A DNA stretch of 43,308 nucleotides from Alphaproteobacteria bacterium (GTDB taxonomy: Bacteria > Pseudomonadota > Alphaproteobacteria > Bin65). Each line of letters opens with the position of its first letter. Position 1 is the stretch's first letter. Made by a program: the position numbers and the translations under genes. The notes beneath the pieces are model-generated. The model was not told the DNA's origin. It did not search any database and saw nothing but the letters and a program-made list of their open reading frames with translations. Shown piece after piece: positions 19,666-28,086 of the stretch. The stretch is from assembly GCA_022819985.1 (NCBI GenBank), contig JAJEGH010000010.1, positions 1-43,308 on the forward strand, written 5' to 3'.

Positions 19666-20550
19666 ATGGCCCGGCTCAGACCCGACGAGCGCGCGTTTTT
19701 CCACGAGCACGGCTATCTGATGGTCGAAGACGCGGTGGACGCTGCCCTGCTGGCGCGGCTGCAGCGGGACTTCGAAGCATGGGTGGAAGAAAGCCGCGGC
19801 CACGCCGCCGCCTGGGGCGACACGCTGGACGGGCGGCCGCGCTTCGACCTGGAGCCCGGGCACAGCGCAGAGGCGCCGAAGCTGCGCCGGGTCAACGCGC
19901 CGATCGAAGTTTCGGACGCCTATTACGCGGCGACGATGGACAGCCGGATGGTCGATTGCGTCGCCGACCTCATCGGCCCCGACGTCAAGCTGCACCACAC
20001 CAAGATCAATTCGAAACTGCCGGGCGGGCACACCGAGGTGAAGTGGCACCAGGATTTCCCGTTCACGCCCCATACCAACGACGATGTGGTGACGGCCCTG
20101 CTGATGGTGGATGAAGTCACCGAAACGAACGGGGCCCTGGAGGTCCTTCCCGCGTCTCACCGTGGCCCGATCCACGGCCTCTGGCACGACGGCGTGTTCA
20201 CCGGGGCGGTGTCGGACGACGTCACGGCCGCGTCCCGCCCGTCCGCCCGCCTCTGCACCGGTCCGGCGGGCGCGGTATGCCTGATGCACACGCGCCTGCT
20301 GCACGGCTCCGCGCCCAACCGGTCCGACCGGCCGCGAACCCTGCACATCTCGGTCTACAGCGCGGAAGACGCGATCCCCTGCTCGCCCAATCCCATGCCG
20401 ACCCGCTATCAGGGGCATCTCGTTCGCGGACGGCGGACCGGCCGGGTCCGCTCGATCGGTTACGAGATCGACCTGCCCCAGCTGCCGACGACGGCATCTT
20501 TCTTCGACCAGCAGGCCCGTCACGGCGAGCAGGACGCCGCCGGCCCTTGA
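19666..20550 (+). CDS. Phytanoyl-CoA dioxygenase (PhyH) family protein
   Basis: Predicted Fe(II)/2-oxoglutarate-dependent oxygenase of 294 residues. The facial triad is visible as WHQD (H128, D130) and the distal H213 in LLHGSAPNRSDRPR, with R224 positioned to bind 2-oxoglutarate. The opening LRPDERAFFHEHGYLMVED is typical. ATG 19666 follows GGGCGGA and lies 16 bases after the cupin gene, so the two are probably translated from one message. Family members hydroxylate very diverse small molecules; the substrate is unknown. The neighbouring ring-cleaving dioxygenase suggests a shared pathway, by context only. Confidence 0.88.
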   Translation: MARLRPDERAFFHEHGYLMVEDAVDAALLARLQRDFEAWVEESRGHAAAWGDTLDGRPRFDLEPGHSAEAPKLRRVNAPIEVSDAYYAATMDSRMVDCVADLIGPDVKLHHTKINSKLPGGHTEVKWHQDFPFTPHTNDDVVTALLMVDEVTETNGALEVLPASHRGPIHGLWHDGVFTGAVSDDVTAASRPSARLCTGPAGAVCLMHTRLLHGSAPNRSDRPRTLHISVYSAEDAIPCSPNPMPTRYQGHLVRGRRTGRVRSIGYEIDLPQLPTTASFFDQQARHGEQDAAGP

Positions 20551-20627
20551 TGCCGCTGGTGCGGCGACATGTCGATGGCAGCGCGGCCCCGCTATCGAAG
20601 GGCAACGACAACCGGAGGGTAACGAAG

Positions 20628-21122
20628 ATGACGGACCGCATGCGCTTCGCCATTCTGCTCTTGGCGGCGTTCCTCATCGCGGCCGGCGGCCCGGCGGAGC
20701 GCGCCCGGGCCGAACCCGGCGGCGACATGAAGATCGTCGCCGTCGAGGGTACGTTCGAGGATGTCGCCGAATATGTCGCCGACGCGATCGTCAACCGCGG
20801 GCTTGTGATCGACTATCGCGGCTATATCGGCCGGATGCTCCAGCGGACCGGCGCGGACGCCGGCAGCGCGAAGCCGATCTACCGGGACGCGCAGTTCTTC
20901 CAGTTCTGCTCGGCGGTCTTTTCACGGCGCACGATGGAGGCCGATCCGCGCAACATCGCCTATTGCCCCTATGTCGTCTTCGTCTACGAGCTGGCGGCGA
21001 AACCGGGCACCGTTCATGTCGGATACCGTCGGCCGGAGCGCGACGGCGCCGCGGAATCGCGGAAGGCGCTCGCGGCGGTCGAAACGCTGCTCGACGCCAT
21101 CGTCCGCGAGGCGACGGAATAG
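20628..21122 (+). CDS. Secreted DUF302-like protein
   Basis: A 164-residue protein with a clear signal peptide (MRFAILLLAAFLIAAGG, cleavage probably after ERARA) followed by a domain resembling DUF302: VEGTFEDVAEYVADAIVNRG and AQFFQFCSAVFSRRTMEADP, then YCPYVVFVYELAAKPGTVHV. Family function is unknown. GGAGGG at 20614-20619 supports the ATG at 20628. It lies 77 bases after the phytanoyl-CoA dioxygenase-like gene and 161 bases ahead of a DsrE-like protein, also secreted, suggesting the two act together in the periplasm. Confidence 0.75.
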   Translation: MTDRMRFAILLLAAFLIAAGGPAERARAEPGGDMKIVAVEGTFEDVAEYVADAIVNRGLVIDYRGYIGRMLQRTGADAGSAKPIYRDAQFFQFCSAVFSRRTMEADPRNIAYCPYVVFVYELAAKPGTVHVGYRRPERDGAAESRKALAAVETLLDAIVREATE

Positions 21123-21283
21123 CCGGCCTCCGGCCGGGGCCGGGGCGGAGCAAGGCAACCCGCTTCGCAGGCGCCGGTCGCGCTGCCGGCCGGCCCGCTT
21201 GGCAGGGAGCCCGGATGCGCTATGATCGAAACGGGCGGGCAGTTCCCGCCCGGCCATACGATTCATTCGGGAGGAATTTTCTC

Positions 21284-21745
21284 ATGGGCAAGCTGATTGC
21301 ACTGGCAATCGCCGGATTCGTCGCGATGGCGGCGACCGCGCCGGCGACGCCGGCAGCGGCGGAAAACCGCTACGGCAAGCAGAAGGTCGTCTATCACATC
21401 AACTATATGGGCGGCCCGAAGAGCAAAAAATATCTCGGCGCGATGCGCAACGTGCAGAACCACATCAACGCCGTGGGCGCGGAAAATCTCGACCTCAGAG
21501 TCGTCCTGCACGGCAACGGCGTGTACATCCTGCGCGACGCGGTCAAGAACCTCCGGCTCCAGGGCGCGATTACGAACCTCAAGAACCAGAAGGTCGGCTT
21601 CTACATTTGCGCCAACACGCTGCGCGGCCGGAAGATCGATTTCAAAACCGATCTCTTCGAAGCGCATGAGGAAGATATCGTTCCTTCCGGCGTCGCCGAA
21701 CTGGCCCATCTCCAGGGCAAGGGCTACACCTACATCAAGCCCTGA
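21284..21745 (+). CDS. Secreted DsrE/DsrF-like protein
   Basis: A 153-residue protein with a signal peptide (MGKLIALAIAGFVAMAATA, cleavage near PAAAEN) and a DsrE-like alpha/beta domain: KVVYHINYMGGPKSKKYLGA, NVQNHINAVGAENLDLRVV and VGFYICANTLRGRKID, with a cysteine in YICANTL where DsrE-type sulfur-carrier proteins have their conserved cysteine. GGGAGGA at 21269-21275 sets the start. DsrE proteins transfer sulfur in the cytoplasm, whereas secreted versions are common near DUF302 and sulfur genes but poorly studied. A sulfur-related role is a hypothesis. Confidence 0.8.
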   Translation: MGKLIALAIAGFVAMAATAPATPAAAENRYGKQKVVYHINYMGGPKSKKYLGAMRNVQNHINAVGAENLDLRVVLHGNGVYILRDAVKNLRLQGAITNLKNQKVGFYICANTLRGRKIDFKTDLFEAHEEDIVPSGVAELAHLQGKGYTYIKP

Positions 21746-21950
21746 CCGAAAGTGCCGGGATGCCGTGTGCCGCACGCTGGAGCGGCGCACGGGCCCGGTC
21801 CCTTGAATAATCCGTCGTCTCGATCCAGGCAGAATCGGACGCTGACCGGCAAGAGCCGGCCGGGCGCCGTTCCGTTGCGGCGACCTTCCGTCTCTTGCCG
21901 GAGTCCGAGCGCCGCCGCAGGTTGACGCCCGACAGGAAAGCGGGGCGGCG

Positions 21951-22733
21951 ATGGCCTTTGTGGAAGCCGGCGGAAGCCGGCTTGAGTATGAATGGGTGGG
22001 GGTCGGCCCGGCGGACGGGCCGACCGTCGTTATGCTGCACGAAGGTCTCGGCTCCGTCGCCATGTGGCGGGATTTCCCTTCGCAGCTCGCCCGGGCGACC
22101 GGCCTGCGCGTGCTGGTCTACAGCCGGCGCGGCTACGGCAAATCCGATCCACTCACCCGCGCGGACCTGCCGCTGCCGTTCGACTATATGCACCGGGAGG
22201 CACAGGACGCCCTGCCCGATCTGCTGAACCGGCTCGACGTGCGCCGGCCGCTCCTGTTCGGCCATAGCGACGGCGCCTCGATCGCGTTGATCTACGCCGG
22301 CAGCGGTCTCGATCCGGCGCCGGACAGCGTGATCGTCATGGCGCCCCATGTGCTGGTCGAACCCTGCACCATCACGTCGATCGCAAAGGCCCGGGTGCTG
22401 TGGGAGGAAACCGACCTGCGCGGCCGGCTCGCCCGCTATCACGACGATCCGGACAGCGCCTTCTTCGCCTGGAACCTCAGCTGGATGATGCCGGAGTTCC
22501 GCGACTGGAATATCGAGGAGTACCTGCCGAACATCCGCGTGCCGATGACGGTCGTTCAGGGACTGGAAGACGAATACGGTTCGCCGCTGCAGCCGCAGGC
22601 CGTCGAGCGGGGCGCCGGAGGGCCGGTGGACCTCGTCATGCTGCCCGGCTGCGGGCACTCGCCGCATCGCGACCGCCCCGAGGAAACCCTGGCCGCCGTC
22701 GTCCGCCATGTCGGCAGGAAGGCCGCCGCATGA
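21951..22733 (+). CDS. Alpha/beta hydrolase
   Basis: A 260-residue alpha/beta-hydrolase-fold protein. Seen: the oxyanion-side block VVMLHEGLGSVAMWRDFP, the strand VLVYSRRGYGKSDP, the nucleophile elbow FGHSDGAS, and the C-terminal histidine in LPGCGHSPHRDRPEETL. The elbow GHSDGA differs from the usual GHSMGG and is typical of a subgroup of esterase/C-C hydrolase-like proteins. Its stop overlaps the next gene's ATG by 4 bases, so it forms a translationally coupled pair with the metallo-beta-lactamase protein. A two-step hydrolysis of an ester or CoA thioester is conceivable; the substrate is unknown. Confidence 0.87.
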   Translation: MAFVEAGGSRLEYEWVGVGPADGPTVVMLHEGLGSVAMWRDFPSQLARATGLRVLVYSRRGYGKSDPLTRADLPLPFDYMHREAQDALPDLLNRLDVRRPLLFGHSDGASIALIYAGSGLDPAPDSVIVMAPHVLVEPCTITSIAKARVLWEETDLRGRLARYHDDPDSAFFAWNLSWMMPEFRDWNIEEYLPNIRVPMTVVQGLEDEYGSPLQPQAVERGAGGPVDLVMLPGCGHSPHRDRPEETLAAVVRHVGRKAAA

Positions 22734-23851
22734 GCACCGCGAGCGGACGCCCCGTCCGAGGTCGTGTGGAGGATCGCGTGGGGGACGGCCTCGATTATCC
22801 CTTGGGCGAGCGCAGGCCGGCCGCCGCGGAAACGATCGAGATCGCGCCTGGCATCCACTGGCTGCGCATGCCCCTGCCGTTCCAACTCGACCATATCAAC
22901 CTGTGGCTGCTGGAGGACGGCGAGGGCTATGCCATCGTCGATTCCGGGCTGCTGCTCGACGAGACGAAGGCGCACTGGCTGGCGATTTTCGAGCGTTTCG
23001 GCATCGCCCATGGCGGTAGGGCCGGCAAGCCGGTCACCCGGCTTATCGTCACCCATTTCCATCCGGACCATATCGGCCTGGCCGGCTGGCTGACCGACCT
23101 GCTCGATACCGAACTGTGGATCACCCGGACGGAATGGCTGATGGCCCGGATGCTCTATCTGGATTCGGACGCGGTCAACCACCGGAGCATGGCGGATTTC
23201 TACGCGCTCCACGGCCTGGCGCCGGAACTGGCGGACAGGATGTTCTCGGGCGGCAACACCTATCGCCGCCGGGTCGCCGAGGCGCCCTTTCATCACCGGC
23301 GCCTGTGCGCGGGCGACGTGCTGGAGATCGGCGGCCGGCGCTGGGAAATCATCGTCGGCACCGGCCATGCGCCCGAACATGCCTGCCTGTGGGCCGCCGA
23401 CGGCGGCGTTCTGATTTCGGGCGACCAGATCCTGCCCAAGATCACGCCGAACATCAGCGTCTGGGCGAGCGAGCCGGACGCCAGCCCGCTCGAGGACTAT
23501 CTCGGCTCCTTCGCCAATTTCGCCGGCGTGCCGGACGATGCGCTGGTGCTGCCGAGCCACAATCTGCCGTTCCGCGGCGTGCAGACCCGGATCGGCCAGA
23601 TCGTCGACCATCACCGGGTGCGGCTGGAGCGCCTGACCGACGGCTTCGCCGACAGTTCCCCCGACGGTTCAGGGGGCGCACGGCTTTCCGCGGCGGATGC
23701 CGTGCCGCTGCTGTTCCGCCGCGAACTGGATTTTCACCAGATGGGTTTTGCGATGGGCGAGTGCCTGGCCCATCTCGCCTATCTGGAGGGCGAGGGGACG
23801 CTGGCCGGCCGGCTCGATCCGGACGGCATCCACCGATTCGGGCAAACCTGA
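22730..23851 (+). CDS. MBL-fold metallo-hydrolase with C-terminal helical domain
   Basis: A 373-residue metallo-beta-lactamase-fold hydrolase of the group with a C-terminal winged-helix-like extension (LACTB2/BaeB-like architecture). Ligands are visible: THFHPDH (H109, H111, D113, H114), the histidine in GTGHAPEHACLW, the aspartate in LISGDQILP and the histidine in LPSHNLPF. The last 90 residues (RIGQIVDHHRVRLERL onward) match the extension. ATG 22730 overlaps the hydrolase stop (ATGA). The following 333 bases contain no gene; a candidate promoter lies within them. Confidence 0.88.
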   Translation: MSTASGRPVRGRVEDRVGDGLDYPLGERRPAAAETIEIAPGIHWLRMPLPFQLDHINLWLLEDGEGYAIVDSGLLLDETKAHWLAIFERFGIAHGGRAGKPVTRLIVTHFHPDHIGLAGWLTDLLDTELWITRTEWLMARMLYLDSDAVNHRSMADFYALHGLAPELADRMFSGGNTYRRRVAEAPFHHRRLCAGDVLEIGGRRWEIIVGTGHAPEHACLWAADGGVLISGDQILPKITPNISVWASEPDASPLEDYLGSFANFAGVPDDALVLPSHNLPFRGVQTRIGQIVDHHRVRLERLTDGFADSSPDGSGGARLSAADAVPLLFRRELDFHQMGFAMGECLAHLAYLEGEGTLAGRLDPDGIHRFGQT

Positions 23852-23963
23852 GGCACCCTTCCGTGCGCCACCGGAATTCGGGTGAAAAAACTATTTTCGG
23901 TCAGAATGTTAAGCGAAGTCTGGACGGTGTACGCGGCGAAGCGAAACATGCAGGCTTTGCGTC

Positions 23964-23992
23964 TTGACCCTGTGGTTGCGATTGGCTAGGCA
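23964..23992 (+). promoter_or_regulatory. Candidate sigma-70 promoter for the ligase-ABC importer operon
   Basis: TTGACC (23964-23969), 17 bases, TAGGCA (23987-23992), within the gene-free stretch 23852-24184. Predicted start near 23999 gives a leader of about 185 bases. Confidence 0.4.
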
Positions 23993-24184
23993 GACCGGCG
24001 CGCATAAAAGAAGAACAGTGCTGCGGCGTACCAGGGAGGTTTGCACCAGCGGAGCAGGCAGCGGGATGCGTCCCGCCATCCGCCGGCAAGTCTCAACTCT
24101 TGGTCCGGGACCGTGCGCGGTGCGCTCCGATGAGCCGCGCGCTGCGGCGTTGCGGCTTGCCGAAGGGATCGAGTGGAGACGCCG

Positions 24185-26140
24185 ATGACGGCAGACACAT
24201 TCCCGAAACTGTTGGACCGCAACGCCCGCGAGCGTGGCGCTCGGCCGGCCATCCGCGAAAAATATCTCGGCATCTGGCAAACCTCCACCTGGAGCGAGTC
24301 GCGCGCCGAGGTCGAGGTTATCGCCCACGGCCTAGCCGCCACCGGACTCAAGCGCGGCGACCGGATCGCGATCATCGGCGACAACCGGCCCTATCTCTAC
24401 TGGGCCATCGTCGCCGCCCAGGCGCTCGGCGCCGTTCCGGTGCCGGTCTACCAGGACAGCGGTGCGGGCGAGCTGGCCTATGTGTTGGATCACGCGGAAG
24501 TCTCCTTCGCCGTAGCCGAGGACCAGGAGCAGGTCGATAAGCTGCTCGAAGCGATGGAAACCGCGCAGACCCTGAAAACGATTATCTATTGCGACCCGCG
24601 CGGCATGCGCGAATACAGCCAGGGTTTCCTGCACTCGCTGGACGAGATCAAGCAGGCCGGCGAGGCGCGCAAGGCGGTCAACCGCGATTTCTACGAGGCC
24701 GAGGTCGCCAAGGGCCGGGGCAGCGACACGGCGATCTTCCTTTACACCTCGGGCACTACCGGCAATCCGAAAGGCGTCGTCCTCACCTTCGACAACCTGA
24801 TCTCGATGGCGGAAATGTCCGTCGAGCTGGAACGGATACACGAAGACGAAGACACGCTGGCCTATCTGCCCATGGCCTGGGTCGGCGACTGCGTGTTCTC
24901 GATCGGCCAGTCCTATGTCGCCGGCTTCTGCGCCAACTGCCCGGAAAGCCAGGAAACCTTCCTGACGGATCTCAAGGAAATCGGGCCGACCTATTTCTTC
25001 GCGCCGCCGCGCATCTTCGAGAATATCCTGACCTCGGTGAACGTGCGCATGCAGGATGCCGGCCGGACCAAGCAGCGCCTGTTCCGTTATTTCATGGATC
25101 ACGCCGCCAAAGTCGGCGTGAATATCCTGCAGAAGGAGAAGGTCGGCGCCTGGGCCCGCTTCAAATACCGGCTCGGCGAACTTCTGGTCTACGGGCCGCT
25201 CAAGAACACGCTGGGCATGAGCCGGGTGCGCCGGGTCTATACCGCCGGCGAGGCGATCGGGCCGGACATCTTCGACTTCTACCGGTCGATCGGGCTCAAC
25301 ATGAAGCAACTCTACGGCCAGACCGAAGCGTCGGTGTTCGTCACCCTGCAACCGGACAACGAAGTCTATGCCGATACCGTCGGCAAGGCCTGCCCTGGCG
25401 TCGAGGTAAAGGTCGATCCGGATTCGCGCGAGGTGCTCTACCGCAGCGAAGGCGTGTTCAAGGAGTATTACAAGAACGAGGAAGAGACCCGGAAGACCAA
25501 GACCGAGGACGGCTGGGTCCATACCGGGGACGCCGGATTCATCGACCATAACGGCCATCTGAAGATCATCGACCGGGCCAAGGATGTCGGCGTGTTGAAC
25601 AACGGCTCGATGTTCGCGCCGAAATATCTCGAGAACAAGCTGAAGTTCTTCCCCTTCATTCAGGAGGCCGTGACCTTCGGCGCCGGGCGCGACTACGCCG
25701 CGGCGATGATCTCCATCGATATCGACGCGGTCGGCAACTGGGCGGAGCGCAACAACGTCGCCTATGCCAGCTACCGGGAACTGGCGGCCAAGCCGGACGT
25801 GTACCAGGAAATCCGCATGAATATCGAACAGGTCAACCGGGACCTGGCCGAGGATGCCGAACTGGCCGGCGCCCAGATCGCGCGGTTCACCCTGCTGCAC
25901 AAGGAACTGGACGCCGACGACGGCGAACTGACCCGGACCCGCAAGGTCCGCCGCCGGCATATCAACGAACGCTACGGCGCGGTGATCGAGGCCTTTTACG
26001 ACGGGCGGGACGAGGTGCATTGCGAGGTCGAGACGACCTTCGAGGACGGCCGCAAGGGCGTCAGCGCCGCCGACCTCAGAATCATGGATGCAGCGACTGC
26101 CGCAAGCGCCGGCGCCGAACCGCTGCGCCAGGCGGGCTGA
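24185..26140 (+). CDS. Long-chain-type acyl-CoA synthetase of an importer cluster
   Basis: A 651-residue ATP-dependent CoA ligase. The P-loop FLYTSGTTGNPKGVVLTFDN is near residue 185, YGQTEASVF near 377, and GWVHTGDAGFIDHNGHLKII follows. Size and layout place it in the long-chain/bubblegum-like subgroup, which carries an extended C-terminus, here with LTRTRKVRRRHINERYGAVI. ATG 24185 follows GTGGAG; a GTG 12 bases earlier is the alternative. It is the first gene of a same-strand run leading, 6 bases later, into ABC importer genes. This combination recurs in alpha- and betaproteobacteria and is usually linked to uptake and activation of fatty or aromatic acids. Confidence 0.9.
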   Translation: MTADTFPKLLDRNARERGARPAIREKYLGIWQTSTWSESRAEVEVIAHGLAATGLKRGDRIAIIGDNRPYLYWAIVAAQALGAVPVPVYQDSGAGELAYVLDHAEVSFAVAEDQEQVDKLLEAMETAQTLKTIIYCDPRGMREYSQGFLHSLDEIKQAGEARKAVNRDFYEAEVAKGRGSDTAIFLYTSGTTGNPKGVVLTFDNLISMAEMSVELERIHEDEDTLAYLPMAWVGDCVFSIGQSYVAGFCANCPESQETFLTDLKEIGPTYFFAPPRIFENILTSVNVRMQDAGRTKQRLFRYFMDHAAKVGVNILQKEKVGAWARFKYRLGELLVYGPLKNTLGMSRVRRVYTAGEAIGPDIFDFYRSIGLNMKQLYGQTEASVFVTLQPDNEVYADTVGKACPGVEVKVDPDSREVLYRSEGVFKEYYKNEEETRKTKTEDGWVHTGDAGFIDHNGHLKIIDRAKDVGVLNNGSMFAPKYLENKLKFFPFIQEAVTFGAGRDYAAAMISIDIDAVGNWAERNNVAYASYRELAAKPDVYQEIRMNIEQVNRDLAEDAELAGAQIARFTLLHKELDADDGELTRTRKVRRRHINERYGAVIEAFYDGRDEVHCEVETTFEDGRKGVSAADLRIMDAATAASAGAEPLRQAG

Positions 26141-26146
26141 CCGTCG

Positions 26147-27040
26147 ATGAAACACTCGGAACGCACATTCGGCGACACCCTTCTGAAGGTCGACAACATC
26201 ACGCTGCGTTTCGGCGGCGTGAAGGCGATCACCGACGTCAGCTTCGATATCCACGAACGCCAGATTTTCGCGATCATCGGGCCGAACGGCGCCGGCAAGA
26301 CCTCGATGCTGAATGTGATCAACGGCTTCTACCACCCGCAGGAAGGCACGATCACCTACAAGGGTAACCAGCGTCACCAGATGAAGCCGCACGAGGCGGC
26401 CGAGACCGGGATCGCGCGGACGTTCCAGAACGTCGCCCTGTTCCGCGGCATGAGCACGCTGGACAATGTGATGACCGGCCGGCTGCTCAAGATGAGCGGC
26501 CCGGCGATGCGCTACCACCGCCGGCAGCTCGCCGATATGCCGGTGATCAACTATCTGACCTACCCGGCCATGTGGCTCGGCGATTTTCTGCTCGATTCCC
26601 TCTATTGGGGGCCGTACCAGAAGGAGGAACTGGCGCACCGCAAGGCCGCCGAGGAGGTGATCGACTTCCTCGAAATCCAGTCGATCCGCCGGACGCCGGT
26701 CGGCCGCCTGCCCTACGGCCTGCAGAAGCGGGTGGAGCTCGGCCGCGCGCTCGCCATGGAGCCGGACCTGCTGCTGCTCGACGAACCGATGGCTGGCATG
26801 AACCTCGAAGAGAAAGAGGATATGTGCCGCTTCGTCATCGACGTGAACGACGAATTCGGCACCACCATCGCGCTGATCGAACACGATATGGGCGTGGTGA
26901 TGGACATTTCGGACCATGTCGTCGTGCTGAACTACGGCCGCAAGATCGCCGAGGGCACGCCGGCAGAAGTACAGGCCGACCAGGACGTGATCGACGCCTA
27001 TCTCGGCGTCGCGCACGAAGAGGACCTGATCGAGCAGTAG
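26147..27040 (+). CDS. Branched-chain-type ABC importer ATPase, LivG-like
   Basis: One of two ATPases powering the importer. The 297-residue product has Walker A IIGPNGAGKTSMLNVING, the Q-loop region ARTFQNVALF, a LivG-type signature LPYGLQKRVELGRAL in place of LSGGQ, Walker B LLLLDEPMAGMN and the H-loop IEHDMGVVMD. Between the Q-loop and signature is an insertion of about 35 residues (roughly MPVINYLTYPAMWLGDFLLD) longer than in E. coli LivG, characteristic of this cluster type. It lies 6 bases after the ligase gene. Confidence 0.93.
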   Translation: MKHSERTFGDTLLKVDNITLRFGGVKAITDVSFDIHERQIFAIIGPNGAGKTSMLNVINGFYHPQEGTITYKGNQRHQMKPHEAAETGIARTFQNVALFRGMSTLDNVMTGRLLKMSGPAMRYHRRQLADMPVINYLTYPAMWLGDFLLDSLYWGPYQKEELAHRKAAEEVIDFLEIQSIRRTPVGRLPYGLQKRVELGRALAMEPDLLLLDEPMAGMNLEEKEDMCRFVIDVNDEFGTTIALIEHDMGVVMDISDHVVVLNYGRKIAEGTPAEVQADQDVIDAYLGVAHEEDLIEQ

Positions 27041-27149
27041 AAACGGGAACGAAGGCGCGCGCCGGCCCTGCGGTGTCCGGCTCTGCGATAGCGCCGACAG
27101 ACCGCGACGGGCCGTTCCGGTTTCCGGGCGCCCGTTTGAGGGGGAAGGC

Positions 27150-28082
27150 ATGGGAGAGTTTTGGGAATTCGTCCTGGCGCCGGTGCTCATCTTCGAGAGC
27201 TGGCAATTCGGCATGGAGGTCGTCATCAGCGGCCTGCTGGCGGGGGTGATGTACTCGCTCGTCGCGCTCGGCTTCGTGCTGATCTACAAGGCCTCGGGCA
27301 TGTTCAATTTCGCCCAGGGCGTGCTCGTCCTGTTCGCGGCCCTCAACCTTGCCGGCTTTATCGGCCTCGGTATTCCGATTCCGCTCGCCATCCTGCTCAC
27401 GATCGGGATCATGATCCTGTTCGCCGTGGTCGTGGAGTATCTGATCCTGCGCCATCTGGTGAACCAGGAGCAGATCATCCTGTTCATGGCGACCATCGGG
27501 CTGGCCTTCTTCCTCTCGGCCTTCGGCGAGACCATCTGGGGCTCGGACGTCAAGAAGCTCGATATCGGCATCCCGCAGGGCCGCTTCGAGCCCTTCGGCA
27601 TCCAGATCCAGTATCTCGAACTCACCGCCGGCGCCGTCGCCGCGGCGCTGGTCACCGGCCTGGCGATCTTTTTCAACAAGACCAAGATCGGCCGGGCGCT
27701 GCGCGCGGTGGCCGACGACCATCAGGCGGCGCTCTCGGTCGGTATCAACCTGCGCACCATCTGGATCATCGTCTGGGCGGTCTCCGGCATCGTGGCGCTG
27801 GTCGCCGGCACCATGTGGGGCGCCAAGTCCGGCGTCCAGTTCAGCCTGTCGGAAATCGCCCTGAAAGCATTGCCGGTGCTGATCCTGGGCGGCTTCGAAT
27901 CGATCCCCGGCGCCATCATCGGCGGCCTGATCATCGGACTGGGCGAGAAGCTGGCCGAGGTCGGCTGGGGGCCGTATGTCGGCGGCGCGATCGAAGACTG
28001 GTTCGCCTATATCCTGGCGATGGTCTTCCTGGTGTTCCGCCCGCAGGGCCTGTTCGGCGAAAAGATCATCGAAAGAGTCTGA
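27150..28082 (+). CDS. Branched-chain-type ABC importer permease, LivH-like
   Basis: Inner-membrane permease subunit of 310 residues with about eight hydrophobic segments. Family features seen: GLLAGVMYSLVALGFVLIYK near the N-terminus, ASGMFNFAQGVLVLFAA, the cytoplasmic coupling region KIGRALRAVADDHQAALSVG, and the C-terminal GLIIGLGEKLAE. The 109-base gap from the ATPase gene shows no gene. It is 4 bases ahead of the second permease, so they are coupled. Confidence 0.93.
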   Translation: MGEFWEFVLAPVLIFESWQFGMEVVISGLLAGVMYSLVALGFVLIYKASGMFNFAQGVLVLFAALNLAGFIGLGIPIPLAILLTIGIMILFAVVVEYLILRHLVNQEQIILFMATIGLAFFLSAFGETIWGSDVKKLDIGIPQGRFEPFGIQIQYLELTAGAVAAALVTGLAIFFNKTKIGRALRAVADDHQAALSVGINLRTIWIIVWAVSGIVALVAGTMWGAKSGVQFSLSEIALKALPVLILGGFESIPGAIIGGLIIGLGEKLAEVGWGPYVGGAIEDWFAYILAMVFLVFRPQGLFGEKIIERV

Positions 28083-28086
28083 CGCC

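Noticed and set aside
24332..27226. Leftward open frame of more than 960 codons opposite the ligase and ATPase genes
   Set aside because: Spans two clear plus-strand genes and has no domain; it arises from third-position G/C bias.
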